Below are positions 1 to 12,188 of a DNA stretch of 33,757 bases, in pieces. The translations under genes were made by a program, and so were the position numbers. Below the pieces are notes generated by a model. That model made no database searches and was not told where the DNA came from. It worked only from the letters and a program-made list of their open reading frames with translations. Position 1 is the first letter of the stretch. Each line of letters opens with the position of its first letter. The stretch lies in the NCBI GenBank assembly GCA_000697335.1, contig JNEM01016684.1, forward strand, positions 1 through 33,757. Direction: 5' to 3'. The DNA is from Conidiobolus incongruus B7586 (taxonomy: Eukaryota > Entomophthoromycota > Entomophthoromycetes > Entomophthorales > Conidiobolaceae).

Positions 1-239
1 ATAATATTTTTTCATTATAAAATTAACTTTTGAAAATTCATTGTTTAAATTGATTATTCTTAAACTAAATAATAATAGTCAAAGGTTTTTTATTTTTGTA
101 TTAATAAAACTTAAACATTAATCTTTTAAAAAAGATATTTTATTTAAATTTACCATTTATTATTAGATAAATTATTTTAAAACTAATAAAAAGATTATTT
201 GAAATATTATAATATAAAAAATTAATTATTGAATTTGCT

Positions 240-480
240 TAGAAAGTTAGTATGCTGAAGGGAAGGTAACACAGAGATAAACTCTAAAAAATCAATGGTG
301 TGCTAAACACCCCACAGAAAACAGGATAAATTTACGAATACCCTAGTTATATAGGGGATTCAATTGTTGAAAAGATTTTTATCATGAAAATCACAACAGA
401 TATCAATATAGCAAGCAATGAGTTCTAGATTGAGAGATTCAATTGTTGTTAGTTAACTGCTTTAGAGTTCCATCATAACA
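240..480. other. GC-richer island with two hairpins and a 13-nt direct repeat
   Basis: This block is visibly richer in G and C than its flanks. It holds two short perfect stem-loops: GGTGT/ACACC (297-301 with 307-311) and CCCTA/TAGGG (341-345 with 352-356). The 13-mer GATTCAATTGTTG occurs twice, at 357-369 and 436-448. No coding frame is evident. It could be a small structured RNA, a decayed repeat or a regulatory patch. On the minus strand near 466-480 there is a sequence resembling a box C motif (ATGATGG), but I found no convincing matching D box, so I do not call a snoRNA. Confidence 0.3.
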
Positions 481-899
481 TGATAAAATAATAATTTAAT
501 AATTTAATAACTTTGATTTAAATAAAATATAACTAGAAAAACACCTTGTTCTAATTCAATATATAATTCAAATTTATTTAAAGATAATATTATTTTGTTT
601 TAACAAAATAGTTAGATTAAAGCAAATAAATTATATCCTTTTTGTATTTATATTTTTTGTTTCTTTTTGGTTCAATGTCTTCATTATTTCGTTATTGTTT
701 TTTATTTACTTAGAGTTCTTTCTTAATAATTTTAGTTATCCTGTTATATTAAATTTATAATAATCTATCTATGTAAAATTCCATATTTGACATTAATATT
801 AAATATTAAAAAACAAAAAAATATATTAAAAGACATATTTTTATTTTAATTAAAAAATTCTCAAAATACCTTAATATTAGTTATATAAATATATTATAT

Positions 900-918
900 C
901 TGTCTCTTATACACATCT
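900..918 (+). other. Exact Tn5/Nextera mosaic-end 19-mer (probable adapter residue)
   Basis: The bases CTGTCTCTTATACACATCT match all 19 positions of the engineered Tn5 mosaic end used in tagmentation libraries (established knowledge). It sits in very AT-rich DNA where such a string is not expected by chance. The simplest reading is untrimmed adapter or a mate-pair junction carried into the assembly, so adjacency of the two flanks is doubtful. Confidence 0.9.
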
Positions 919-2860
919 TTAATTAGTTTATAAAATATTAAATTTTAGATTTTAATAAAAAAAATTATATCTTAAATATTAAAAGTTTGTTAGAAATATA
1001 ATAAAAAGTGATTAATAATAAAGAAGTTTATTAGTTTTATATTAAATTTTTTAAATAATCTATAGATTGAAATATTTATTTTCAATCTCAAAAAAGTCTT
1101 ATTATCTAAAATCTAGAGTGATATTATAATAATACATTAATTTTAACATATTATTATTTTTGCCACTAATTTATTAATTGTTAGGGATTTTAACAATATA
1201 AAAAATGGTAAAATATGTATATTTGAAAAATTAAGTAATCTTCACAATTACCAAGTTTAGAAATAATGAATTTAAAACTAAATTTAAGAACTTAACTATA
1301 TTAACTCTTATTTATCAATATTTTTATATAATTAATAATTCAAATCTTTAATAATAGAATAGGTTTTATATTTTAGAAAGTAATCGATATTACACAAAAT
1401 TTAATAATAGTCTTATAAAGATTCCTTCGAACCCTTCTCGACCTTGACAGATCAGAATTATACTTATATCTCGAAATATATTAGATGTTGGGTGAAGTTT
1501 CTATGAAAAACATATAAGATTGATAAATTAATGTTTGCATTGCTTAAATAACCTCAATCATTTCTTTTTAACATATATTTGGCGGTATTAGAAATCATGT
1601 TTCAACTAGTATGATATGCATTAAATTTTCATATCAGTATTACCATGTTATGATAATAGATATTTTAATTTCTTATATCAGTTGTAATCATTTTTATTAA
1701 AATATAATAATTATTACTAACAAAATTAAATTTTATAGCTTGAAATGTTATTAATACATTTATATTTTTACAATACAGAGTTTCTGATTGATTTTGTGGC
1801 CATTTTTTGCATTAATAAATCTGAATTTGATTAAATTTACTACACTATAACTTGTTTCCATAAAAATGTGGATTGCACAATTTATATTCCTTTTTAAAAT
1901 ATTTTTTTATAATTCATTGTGAATGGTAATATTATTCATAATATATAATAAATATCTACTTTGGAAACATTAGATTTTTGGATTATTCTCATTCAAATCT
2001 ATTTAAAAGAATAATAAGATATAAGCAGAAATCCTTAATTATGAATCATCCAATTCAATTCTAAATCCGTTATTGAATATTAAATTAATGTCGAAAGATT
2101 ATTTTATTTCATTTTGATATAAATATGTAAAATATATTTTTTAAATTTTCTAACTCACTGTTTGATTGAATTACATTAAAATGAACAAATTGAATTAATA
2201 TCTGTCAAGGTCTCCAATTTTTTCAATTGGTTAAAAATGATGCTATATTGCTAAATATACCCATTTCCAAGTTTTTGATTTTAAAGTAATGTTCATTATT
2301 TATTTATTTTCGCAGATCCAAGATGAAGTAAAATACAAATATTGAATTAAATGAATAATATAATTCATTTGAACTTCGTGTATTATTAAAAGCTGTCGAC
2401 AGAATCATTCAAGGCCTCTGTATTCAAATATCAACAGATATTTAAAATTATATATTTGGCAATTTTTATTAACTGATAAGTTGAATGTGATAAATCATAC
2501 ATTTTGAATAACTTTAAATGCTAAGGCTTAGGTATATAGGTTATATCATTATTCTTATTATTATGATCTATTTATTGTATTAAATTTTTGAATAAATGAA
2601 AATAAATTTAGCCTGAAAAAATAATCCCATAACTTTGTAAAATTTATATCAACTTAAATATTTGATCAATTAATTTTCACTAATTGACTCAATCAAAATA
2701 TCTGTAAAATTGGCTAAATAATAACTCTCAGTTAAAAAAATAATACAGATAATATAAACATTGATCAATTTTTTTACTTTCAATCCAATTTATTTTCACT
2801 TATACTCTCTATCGTCGTCCATTTCCTTTCGGTTTTTATAGATCTAATATCATAAATTGA

Positions 2861-5762
2861 ATGAGTTCAATCAATATTTCTTCCAACTTCAGCCTGTTTC
2901 ACTCGTCCAATATTCAAGCGAGTGAGTCTTCATTATTAACGAGTTTTAACGGGTTATCGGAACCGATTTGGTTACACTCCAGTGTACAAGATTTAGTTAT
3001 CAGCACTATTTCCGGCCAAGGCGTAAGTGTTTTAGATGCTACCCAAATTGAAAACATACTCCACACTTGGAGCTGTGGATCTGATGTGAAGTATGCTTTT
3101 CCATCTGAGCTTATTATTGACTACAAAAATGACTCTAATAACGCCGAAGACGCACCTGCTCCAGTCGAAATAACTCATGAAAATTTATTCAATAATGAGG
3201 CTATGAAAATTCTAGAACAGGGCTATACTATCTATTCGGTGCTTGAATCTTCAAATGATTTAGGCTCTGAGGATCGTAATAAGGTTGTATCTATTCAGAA
3301 CCATAATGGTGAGAAATCTGTAAAAAATGTAGGTATATTCTCTTATTCTTAAAGTATTTTACTAATTTGAGTTAATTTTAGTTTGATCGCAAAATTCTCA
3401 AATTGAAGCCTGCTATCTTAGATTCTAAGGCTTATATATTGTTATATTTTGATGATTCCTCTGTCGAATTATACGATCGTGATTTATCCAATAAGATCGA
3501 TGAATTGAAGTAAGATACATGTGTTTTGATTATTATGTATTTTTAACAATGATTTCAGATTTAGCAATCCTTCAGTTTTCAACCAATTATTCTCTACTGA
3601 ACACAGTTTTATTCAACATTGGGATTCATCTAAGTCCTCAAAATTCGGGTTATTCACAGTATCAAAATCGTCCGGTTCGACACCATTAACTGTCGATATC
3701 CATACACTTTCTCCTGACTCAAATAGCATTCCAAAGTTCAGCGAATCGATCAAGTCAATAAAATTACCCATAGTATGCCATCTGTTTTATTATCATCAAT
3801 CACAAATAACTAACATCTATTATAGGGAAACGCAGAAGTTAAAAAACTTGTATTAGACATTTCTACAGGAAATCTCAGTGTCCTAGGTAGCTATAATATG
3901 CAATAATCATTATTACAACTAATGCTTTTATTTTAGATTCATCAAATTCTTTTACTTTTTATAATTTAAAAGTTTATTCCAACACTTCTCGCTATTCTGC
4001 ATCTTGGTCATCATCGTCATTAATTCCTTCATATTATAATGGATATGTATATGCAGAATACGTTTCAAGTGACTTTTTGGCTTTAATTATTAAAGATATC
4101 GATACCAAATCAAATGAACCTTTCTTAAATTTGAGAGTTCTTGATCTTAAATATGGCAGTATCCAATTTAGCTCTGTTCTTACTCAATCTGGACCTAATG
4201 CACCACCTTCAGTCAACTCTGATGTTGAGTCTACCAAGTCTAATACTGCCATGAGCAATGATATCTTGAAATTTTCCTTCTATTCTCAATTCATCAAAAA
4301 TAGCTCATCATTAGTTTATCAAACTTCACAGATTAAAAAGAAAGAAAATAGCACTGAGCTGCACAGAGATATTCAAGTCTCATGCGTATTGATTTCTTGT
4401 CCCCAACAGAGCACTTTGATTGATTTAGTCGCAAATGCTCAGGAAGAAGTTCATCGTACCAATTTCCTTGTGAAAGATGAGTTCAAGCAAAATCCTATCA
4501 TTCCAACCAATCGATTTATGTCTACTCAATATAAATTACTCTCAGAATGGAATGATTTAGAAGCCAAGCTAATCCCTGAAATATCTAAAGAATCTGACTC
4601 TTGGGATCTATTCAGTAAACACATCTCCAGAATGTCTAAATATTTAGTTAGCTCCATGAAACAACTAGGCCAGAATGTTCCCAAACACAGCAAGCTTTTG
4701 AAGAAATCTTTTGATGATAAACTTGAGTTATTCACTGATGATCGCAAAGTCCCCTTAACTCAATTGGAGAGAGTCAATCATAATGGATCCAGTCAATCCA
4801 TTGAAGATTTAGTCAAGTATTCTAATCAAGTTTTATTACACCTCTCGAAAAATTTCTGTGCTGCTCAAAGTTATAGCCAGCTACGCAAAATCAAATGGAA
4901 TAAGATTGAAGACATGACTCCTTTCGTTACCAGTCATATTTCTACCAAATACATCGAATCTTGGATTCATCATATGGTTCAGTCGTGTGATCAAGATCCA
5001 TCCGTTCCTAATATGGCTGTATATAGCACCGAATTAATGGGCTATTTTATTCGTTACTCCATGATCACATCCTCTACCTTTAGATCTTCCCATCAAGGAA
5101 TCATCCCCATGCTCCTTCAAAGACAAGATTGGGCCAACATTCAAACTGCTTTGGTATATACTCCTGATTTATCTGAGTATGAATTGGTTCAGCTTTTAAT
5201 GGTCTCTTATGAAACTTATCTTAAACTCAAGAAATCTAGTCAAGCTATAGAAAGATCAGCAGCTCTCGACCATTTCAATGCTTACATGAATTTAGTTATC
5301 AACTACGACTACGATCCCATTTATCTCACGGATGCCTTGAAAGCTTTGAACATTGAACAGCAAGAAAGCTACTTTACTCAACTCGTTAAATTATTAGATG
5401 AACATACTAATTTATTAACTCACTCTGCTAAGAACAAGTTCTCTAAAATCCAGCAATTCCTTACCTGTTTCATTGATGCTCATTCATTATCTTTAATCAC
5501 TCAACCCAACTTACAATCACTTAACAAGCAGTTGTTACAAATCACTACAAAGGCTCAAAAGATGCTCTACAGATACCAAATGTTCAAATCCGAAATGATG
5601 GGTGTTGTCAATGCCTATAAATCAGAGATGATCGGTGCCATTCATGGGAAGAGAACGAATGAATGGTTAGATGACGAAGCTTTCGATGAAAAGAAGGAGA
5701 ACTTCCTCCAATCAAGATATAGAAGAAAGAAAAATTACCAAATTGAAACTCTTTATTTATAA
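2861..5762 (+). CDS. NOL11: NOL11/Utp8-like nucleolar protein (SSU processome, t-UTP), five exons
   Basis: Exons 2861-3328, 3382-3509, 3559-3772, 3826-3886 and 3937-5762 join in frame to 898 residues. All introns are GT-AG and 49-53 nt, and the first has TACTAAT just before its acceptor. The N-terminal half looks beta-rich, with a short stretch reading LSVLDSSNSFTFYNLKVYS, as expected of a propeller. The C-terminal half is helical. The C-terminus aligns from memory with human NOL11 in order: LLQRQDWANIQTAL, then DALKALNIEQQESYFTQL, then a QQFLTCFIDAHSLSLI block matching the metazoan ICLLLDANFTVVV block, and an end NYQIETLYL like LYSIEVLELF. In the family this protein acts in the nucleolus in the U3-containing small-subunit processome and supports rDNA transcription and early pre-18S cleavage. 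The start is the first ATG of the open frame. An AATAAA-type sequence follows the stop. The assignment rests on pattern memory, not a search. Confidence 0.68.
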
Positions 5763-5875
5763 TATTGGTTTTTATTAGATCAAATAAATAAAAATATACT
5801 TTATTATTTAATTATCCACTTTGTATATTTATTAAAAGAGAGAATTGAATATTAAATAATATTTTATTTTACTAT

Positions 5876-7101
5876 TTAAACACTGAGCCTATGACCCTGT
5901 TGACTTAATGGATTCCATAATTTCGACTGAATTTTCAAAAAATCAGGTGTACAAGATCTTCTAGTTAAACTATAGCTGCTATTGGGATCACAATGGCAAC
6001 TGAGAGCAGATTCTTTTTTAAATGGACAATGAATGAAGCCTTCATGATTATATCCAATGTTTTCAAAAAAGTGCATTTGCTCAGGAGGTAAAAACAAGCT
6101 GGCATAGATACTGTGGACAGGCGCATCTCCCCATCTCTCGTAAAAGAAACCTCCACTACGGTCTAAATAGTCGAAAAATTTCAAATACTCCTCACTTCTC
6201 CACAGATTAAAAGAAGCAATTTCGAAATTTGTCCAAAAGTGGCATAAGTTGTAGTCTTTCATCATATTATTACTAACGAATTTATGATTAGGATTGGCTA
6301 ACACTTGATCCATCAAGTTGTTCTCATTGAGATAGTCTTTCACCGTTGACCACAGTGACGGAATGGTGTTGATACCTTCTGGCATTGTAATGGTGAATCC
6401 ATATTGAATATTGTTATCATGTACATATTGAAATGGATCGGGTTCAATATCACAGTAAAATTGAATATTGGGTTCAACTCTCCAATAGTAGTCATATTTT
6501 AAGGTTAATTCATGTCTGAAGAAGAATCCAGATTCAAATCTATAAAATATATGAATAAATGCTTGTTTTGTAGTAAATAATATTATATTCACCTGCACAT
6601 ATGTCTATAACTTTCTGATGTTCCATACACAATATGCTTACTATTAAATCTATTATCTGCAGCTTTTTTAGGATCAATGAAATTGGGGTAACCCCAATGT
6701 TCATGGGGAATTAGACCAAATTCTACTTTAGCATTAGTGAGATTTCTAACTCTCTCTTGAAATTCAGCGGAGAATTCCTTATCATTTAAAAATACATATG
6801 GATAATTATGTCTATGGTTAAATCTACGCTCTAATTGCCTCATACTAAATATCCAATCTTCCAATTCCGAATTCCTAGCCAAAATAACGAAACATGCTTT
6901 AGGTCTCCCCTTCTGATTTGGAGCTGAAGTAGACAATTGTTTAGTATTGTGAATAGCAATAGGAAACTCTTCCCTAGGTAGGATATTATGTTCAAAGTGA
7001 AAATTTACAAAACTTAAATGATTCACTAGTAAATAGGAGACTAATAATACGGATATAGAACTAAATATTAATATTGATTTTTTAACTAGATTTGGTGTCA
7101 T
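5876..7101 (-). CDS. GT15 alpha-1,2-mannosyltransferase (KRE2/MNT1/KTR family)
   Basis: Two exons, 7101-6593 and 6539-5876, with a 53-nt GT-AG intron, encode 390 residues, the usual size for this family. Residues about 8-28 form one hydrophobic segment after a short basic tail, giving a type II Golgi membrane protein. Key family blocks are present: KACFVILARNSELEDW, YDYYWRVEP with Glu192, NLCHFWTNFEIA with Glu276 at the proposed nucleophile position, and WGDAPVHS with Asp308 and His312. These enzymes move mannose from GDP-mannose onto O- and N-linked glycans in the Golgi, using Mn2+ (family knowledge). The intron splits the Arg codon in HMCR/FESGFF, a conserved junction, which confirms the join. 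The gene is convergent with the NOL11-like gene, with only about 110 bases between stop codons. Which paralogue (KRE2, KTR1 and so on) cannot be decided from sequence alone. Confidence 0.93.
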
Positions 7102-10100
7102 TATGTTTAGTAGAATATGTTTATTAAATATGAATATATTGTTTTAATAACTTCAGATTTAAGGGTGTTAATTTATATAAATTTAATTTATTATTGTGGG
7201 ACTTGAAAGAAAATTAGTTTTCAAAGTCTCAAATAAATTTTCATTTTTATTAATTAATCAAATTTTTAAAATTAAAAATATATATGTATATATATTTCAA
7301 ATTTCAAAATAATTTATTTTTATAAAATAATATCTATAACCTATATTCCATTCTAATAAATATGTAAAGAGATTTTTAATATTGTAACAATGCATATTGT
7401 CTATTTTTTGCTATTATTATTTTAAAGATTTATCATCTCATGAGTAACTCAGTATATTCAATCAAAACTGCAAGTTATATAAAACAAACTTGAATATAAT
7501 ATATAATCATAATCAATGGTATTTTACTAATAAAATATTTTTATGAAATAATTTATCATTGAATATTATCTATAATATATTAATTGAATATTATTTTAAT
7601 TTCAAAAATAATATAGATTCTTACCTCAGAAATTTTTAAACGTCAAGGTTATTAAGACAAATATATTTTATAATTAAGTTATGTTTTTGAAAAATGTGAT
7701 ATATCAATATATCAAAATTATAGCTTCTAAGGAAAATCGGCGATAATTTTCAATATATTGATTATTTTATATTCAAAAATATACTTCACGAATGATTATA
7801 CAGAGTGAAAAGATGTATCTTAATGAAATTCTTTTAAGGTGTATATATCAAATATTATTAGGGACAAAATATTAATATATAATTTTATGGATTATATAAA
7901 ATATCTTGAAATAAATTCATGATTGAATAACGATTTTAACATAGTGGTTTGAATAATTAATAATTATTATAAAGCTTATAATAAACCAAAATATATTATA
8001 AAATAATTGAGATTTATTGTTTAACTCTTTTTAACTTAAATTCTCAATGATATATAGATGAATATAAGAAAATTTTGTATTTTATAACATTAATTATCAT
8101 AGATTATTTACAAATTTTTAAAATTAATTTTATAGGTATTATTAATAAGGAAATATTGAAAGATTACTTTTGCATCCCATTAATTTTTACTATAACTATA
8201 ATGTCTATAATATTTTATTGATAGTTACAATAATATTACATATGCGAATATAAATATATTACTTCAAACATCATTTAAATTGTTAATTATATAAAAAAGT
8301 ATCTATCAATCAAACTCAAGTATTAATAAAAGATTAAGTTTTATTTTTAGAATTTGGATAACAACTTTATATAAAATACAAATTAATTATTATTCAATTA
8401 AACAGACTAATATTATTAAGTTATTTATACTATTCAGTTGATTCAATTATTTTAATAATGAAATCACAAATATATTGAATTGAAATCCTCTTTATTATTA
8501 CATTATATTCATTAAAAGTAGCGTGGTAACAAAAATGATGAATGAATAAATATCAGCAAATTTTTTTGAGATTTTTCTAAGATTAACATTAGCTGTCTAC
8601 TGTTATTAAGTTCGCTCTTTTAAGATTCGAAAATAGATCAAATTTTCAGTATATTAGCAAAGCATAGAATGTAGTTTAAAATATTAAAAATTGATGCTAT
8701 TAACCAAGGTTAAATTCTGAGTAACGAATAAATATCTGGCAACAATAAATGATTTTATATAAAATTATTAATATAGTTGAACTATCCTAACATAAATCGA
8801 TATATTGATTTAATATATTTAACTATTTAAAATACATAAAAATGCATGCAAATTGAAATTGGGATTAAAAATAGACTCCTTGAAAGTTATTTACATTTAT
8901 ATTGAATCGGATTTTTTCAATTATGATGAAATAAATAGATTAATAATTTAAATTGAAATTAAATATTAGACGCATTTTGTGATAAATAGCAAAACACCTA
9001 GTCATAGCTTGATTTATGTATTTAATTCAATCATTTTCCAGCCTTATTATTTTAAAAAAGAAAATTTGAATTTAAATCAATTAATTATAAAATCATAAAG
9101 ATGTTTAATAATTATATTGCATTCCAGTTGAACTTTAAATATATTAAATACTATCATTGAAAAGTATTTCAGCATGTTTAATAACCAAAATTTCAATAAT
9201 AAAATTTAAACTCATGCAAATTCTAATATTATTTTCTATAAATCAATTTTTAAATATAATGTTAAAAGAGTAGTAACTTTATAAATTTTAACTTAGTTTA
9301 AAATCCTACAAATTCCTATCTATTATTGATTGTTGACTATAACACATGTATTAGATTTATTTTAGCCATATTAACATGATATCAAATAAACCTTGGTAAT
9401 AGATTGAGCTGAAATTTAATTATTTACCCAGTGAAGCAGTCAGTTATAATTGTTTTTCATATTTTTCATCGTTTTTGTTAATGATATAAAAATTGCAATT
9501 TATTCTTAGAATAAGAATATACTCAGGATTATTATTATTATTATTGATAAATATGTATTACATGTCGGAATAAGTATTTATTATATAAACAAATTATAAG
9601 GTTTTTACTAATAATTACTTAGCTGTATGGATATTAAAATGCAGTTACTTAAACCAAATGTGGCAAAATCAAAAAAATATCTTAATTATTTATAGATATG
9701 CAAGTCTAATAGTATATGCTAAATGATATGCGAATTGTATCACAATGCTCGGATGCTTAATCAACTCTCTTTAATAATAGTTTATTATATTATAATTCAC
9801 CCAAATATTTAACAAATCGTTGTACATATAAACTTAGGTGATAATAAATTCGCCAGATTTTAATATTAAATATGGTATGATGCTATAATATCGGTTTTTA
9901 TCAAATAATCTACATATCTTAATCAAATTTGGATTAATTGCTTTAGTACTATTTAGCCTTACACCATATTGAAATATTAAGAAATTTTTTCTCAATATCG
10001 ATGAATATATTAGTTTAAGTAAATTTGTACTTATAAATGAAAGATGAATTAAAATCCATTTGAATCAATATATGTCTCATTTAAATTTGGACAATTGGCA

Positions 10101-10647
10101 AAAAATTAAGTAGATATTGTATTGAATCCAGCTTACTCTGAAATAAGTCATGGATGTTTAAGGATATTATAATCAAATATATATAAATTCAATGTAATAA
10201 TATATCTAATAACTATATTTAAATTTTGTAATAAAATAAAAAATTTAAAAACAATGTTGACATGATATTTGAGTAAAAGTTAGAACATGATGATGTAATC
10301 AAAACTTTGTTATAATTGTTTTTTTGAGTATTTATTTTAAATCTATGGTAATATGAGGTTTTAAATCTTAATTTTAGCTAAATATATTTAATATCCTTAG
10401 TTCAAGGATGGTACCTGAAATAAACAAGTAATATTCCTATAATATTAGGAAAGAGATTAAATGAATTGTATATAAAATATGAGGTTTAATTACTTATATT
10501 TTAATAGTATTCGAAATAAAAGCTCAAGTGATACCAAATACATTAATTTTTCATCTAATATATTATGCTATATAAGAATTACTGATGTCATATTATTGAA
10601 TTATTAAATATAAAATTCAAAATGATTATAGATGGCGTATTCTTTAT
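7102..10647. other. Long AT-rich spacer between divergent genes
   Basis: About 3.5 kb of very A+T-rich sequence without an open frame longer than a few dozen codons. No spliced gene, RNA gene or mobile element could be recognised. Two small perfect hairpins containing GC pairs lie close together: ATCCTT/AAGGAT (10393-10409) and TTCCTA/TAGGAA (10434-10451), some 400 bases before the C2-domain gene. Otherwise I see nothing in it. Confidence 0.7.
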
Positions 10648-10778
10648 CCAATCAAACACACCAGCTTTGCAATTCCGCAGAATAATCAATAGATCTTGAT
10701 TTTTTAGTATTTTGGATGATTCTAAATTTGAAACAAACCCTCAAAGTTGATAAGAGTGACATCACCCACTATAAATAG
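10648..10778 (+). promoter_or_regulatory. CCAAT box and TATA box of the C2-domain gene
   Basis: A CCAAT pentamer lies at 10648-10652 and a TATAAATAG box at 10770-10778, about 60 bases before the ATG at 10836. The stretch between them is more GC-rich than the spacer upstream. This arrangement is typical of a strong RNA polymerase II core promoter. A short pyrimidine-rich leader with several TCATT repeats follows. Confidence 0.6.
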
Positions 10779-10835
10779 CCAAGTCATATCCCTTTCATTC
10801 ATCATTTTTCTTATCATTTTTAACTGTCTCACATC

Positions 10836-11801
10836 ATGCCCGTTGGTACTTTGGAAGTCTCAATTCGTAAGAATCTTTGAATTATCTTATATTCATATGC
10901 CTTATATCCAATATTCATTATATTCATCTAGTCGACGCTCGTAACTTAAAGAACAAGGATGGTGTCTTTGGTGAGAATTCCTTTTATATACTAATGAATT
11001 TTATTGTTTTTAACAACTGTGTCTTATAGGAGGAGGTAATGATGCTTATGTCTTAGTCAAGTCCCGCCATCAAAAGTTCAAGACTGAAGTTAAGAAGAAT
11101 GCTGGTAAAGAAGCGACTTGGAACCAAACTTTCCGCTTCGGTGTCACTGAAAAGATGGACGAAATCAAGTTGGAACTTTGGGACTCTGACAAAATTGCTG
11201 ACGATCTCATTGGTATGCTATTTATTTTTAAAATTCAATATTTATAATATTTATTCGTTTGTTAGGCGGTACCACTATTCCCTTGCACGGTGTTTTCCAA
11301 ACTGGCCAAACTAATCAATACTACATCGTTGGTAAAGGTGGTAAAGAACATGGTGAAATTCAAACTGTATTAAAATTCATCCCTGTAAGTAGCATTTATT
11401 ATTAAAAAAACAATAATACTAAACCATATTTATTAGGGTTCTTATCCTCAAGGTTTCGACCCTAACTCTTCTGTAGATTACGATACTCTTAAGGTATTTA
11501 TATATTTTATTAGTATTTTAATTAATATGACTTATTCAATCTATTATAGACTGTTGGTGGAGTTGCTGGTGGTTTGTTAGCTGCTGGTGCTTTAGCTTAT
11601 GGTGCTAAGATGGCTTATGATCATTACCAAGATAAAAATAAGGACAAAGATCAATCTGCTCCTTTACATTCTGGAGGTAACCAACCTATGCACGGAAATG
11701 CTCCTGGTCAAGGTGGATATGGATCCGGTGGTTACCAACAGCAGGGTGGATATCAACAAGGTGGATACCAACAACATGGTAATCAAGGATCTTTCCATTA
11801 A
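10836..11801 (+). CDS. C2-domain protein with glycine-zipper segment and Gly/Gln/Tyr-rich tail
   Basis: Six exons (10836-10866, 10932-10970, 11030-11212, 11266-11384, 11437-11493, 11550-11801) give 226 residues. Residues 1 to about 124 are one C2 domain: GTLEVSILDARNLKNKDG at the first strand, then NDAYVLV, TWNQTFRFGV, and LWDSD before IADDLIG. Acidic residues at the usual Ca2+-binding loops (LDARNLKNKDG, ELWDSDKIADD) are present. After the linker SYPQGFDPNSSVDYDTLK comes a Gly/Ala-rich segment, VGGVAGGLLAAGALAYGAKM, that could enter a membrane as a glycine zipper. A charged patch (DKNKDKDQ) and a GGYQQ-type tail follow. C2 domains bind phospholipid, often in response to Ca2+ (family knowledge). 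The cellular role of this single-C2 protein is unknown to me. The promoter is strong-looking and the gene converges on PKR1. Confidence 0.88.
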
Positions 11802-12188
11802 TGCCATTATCTAATGATTTTGTAAAATCATTTGCTTATTTACTTTTTACTTCAATCATAAACATAACCATAGCTCCATCTTAGTAAATAGTCAAATATA
11901 TTTGATTACCAAGTTTTTTATTTTATATATCAATTCTATTCAATATACTAACTGTAAACTTATACTTTTATCACATCAATTCACTTCATTATAATCAACT
12001 TTATTACTTGTTGAGTGCGAGAAATGCCTCAATATTATAATATATGTTGAATTTTTTAAGCTTGATTTACAAAATGCGGTGTTTTAACTGCCATTTTAAG
12101 AAACTTAGATTATTGAATTTATAGTATTTTTATATCATGGTGAATCTGAAGTTTATTACATTAGATTATCTTAAGATATACAATTGGA
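11802..12188. other. Shared 3' region of convergent genes
   Basis: AT-rich sequence between the C2-domain gene and PKR1, which end toward each other. I see only probable 3' untranslated sequence and no additional gene. Confidence 0.6.

Larger units (their letters stand above)
1..2860. other. AT-rich intergenic spacer
   Basis: Extremely A+T-rich sequence with no long open frame and no spliced gene I could assemble on either strand. It holds only the GC-richer island near 240-480 and the adapter-like 19-mer at 900-918, listed separately. The final 60 bases before the ATG at 2861 are more mixed in composition and are the likely promoter and leader of the NOL11-like gene. Confidence 0.7.

Noticed and set aside
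466-480. Box C-like ATGATGG on the minus strand, suggesting a C/D snoRNA
   Set aside because: No D box (CTGA) at a suitable distance on that strand and no terminal stem.
1415-1500. Possible minus-strand tRNA around GGGTTCGAAGG
   Set aside because: It has a GTTCGAA core, but the C expected after the T loop is missing and no acceptor or anticodon stem can be folded.
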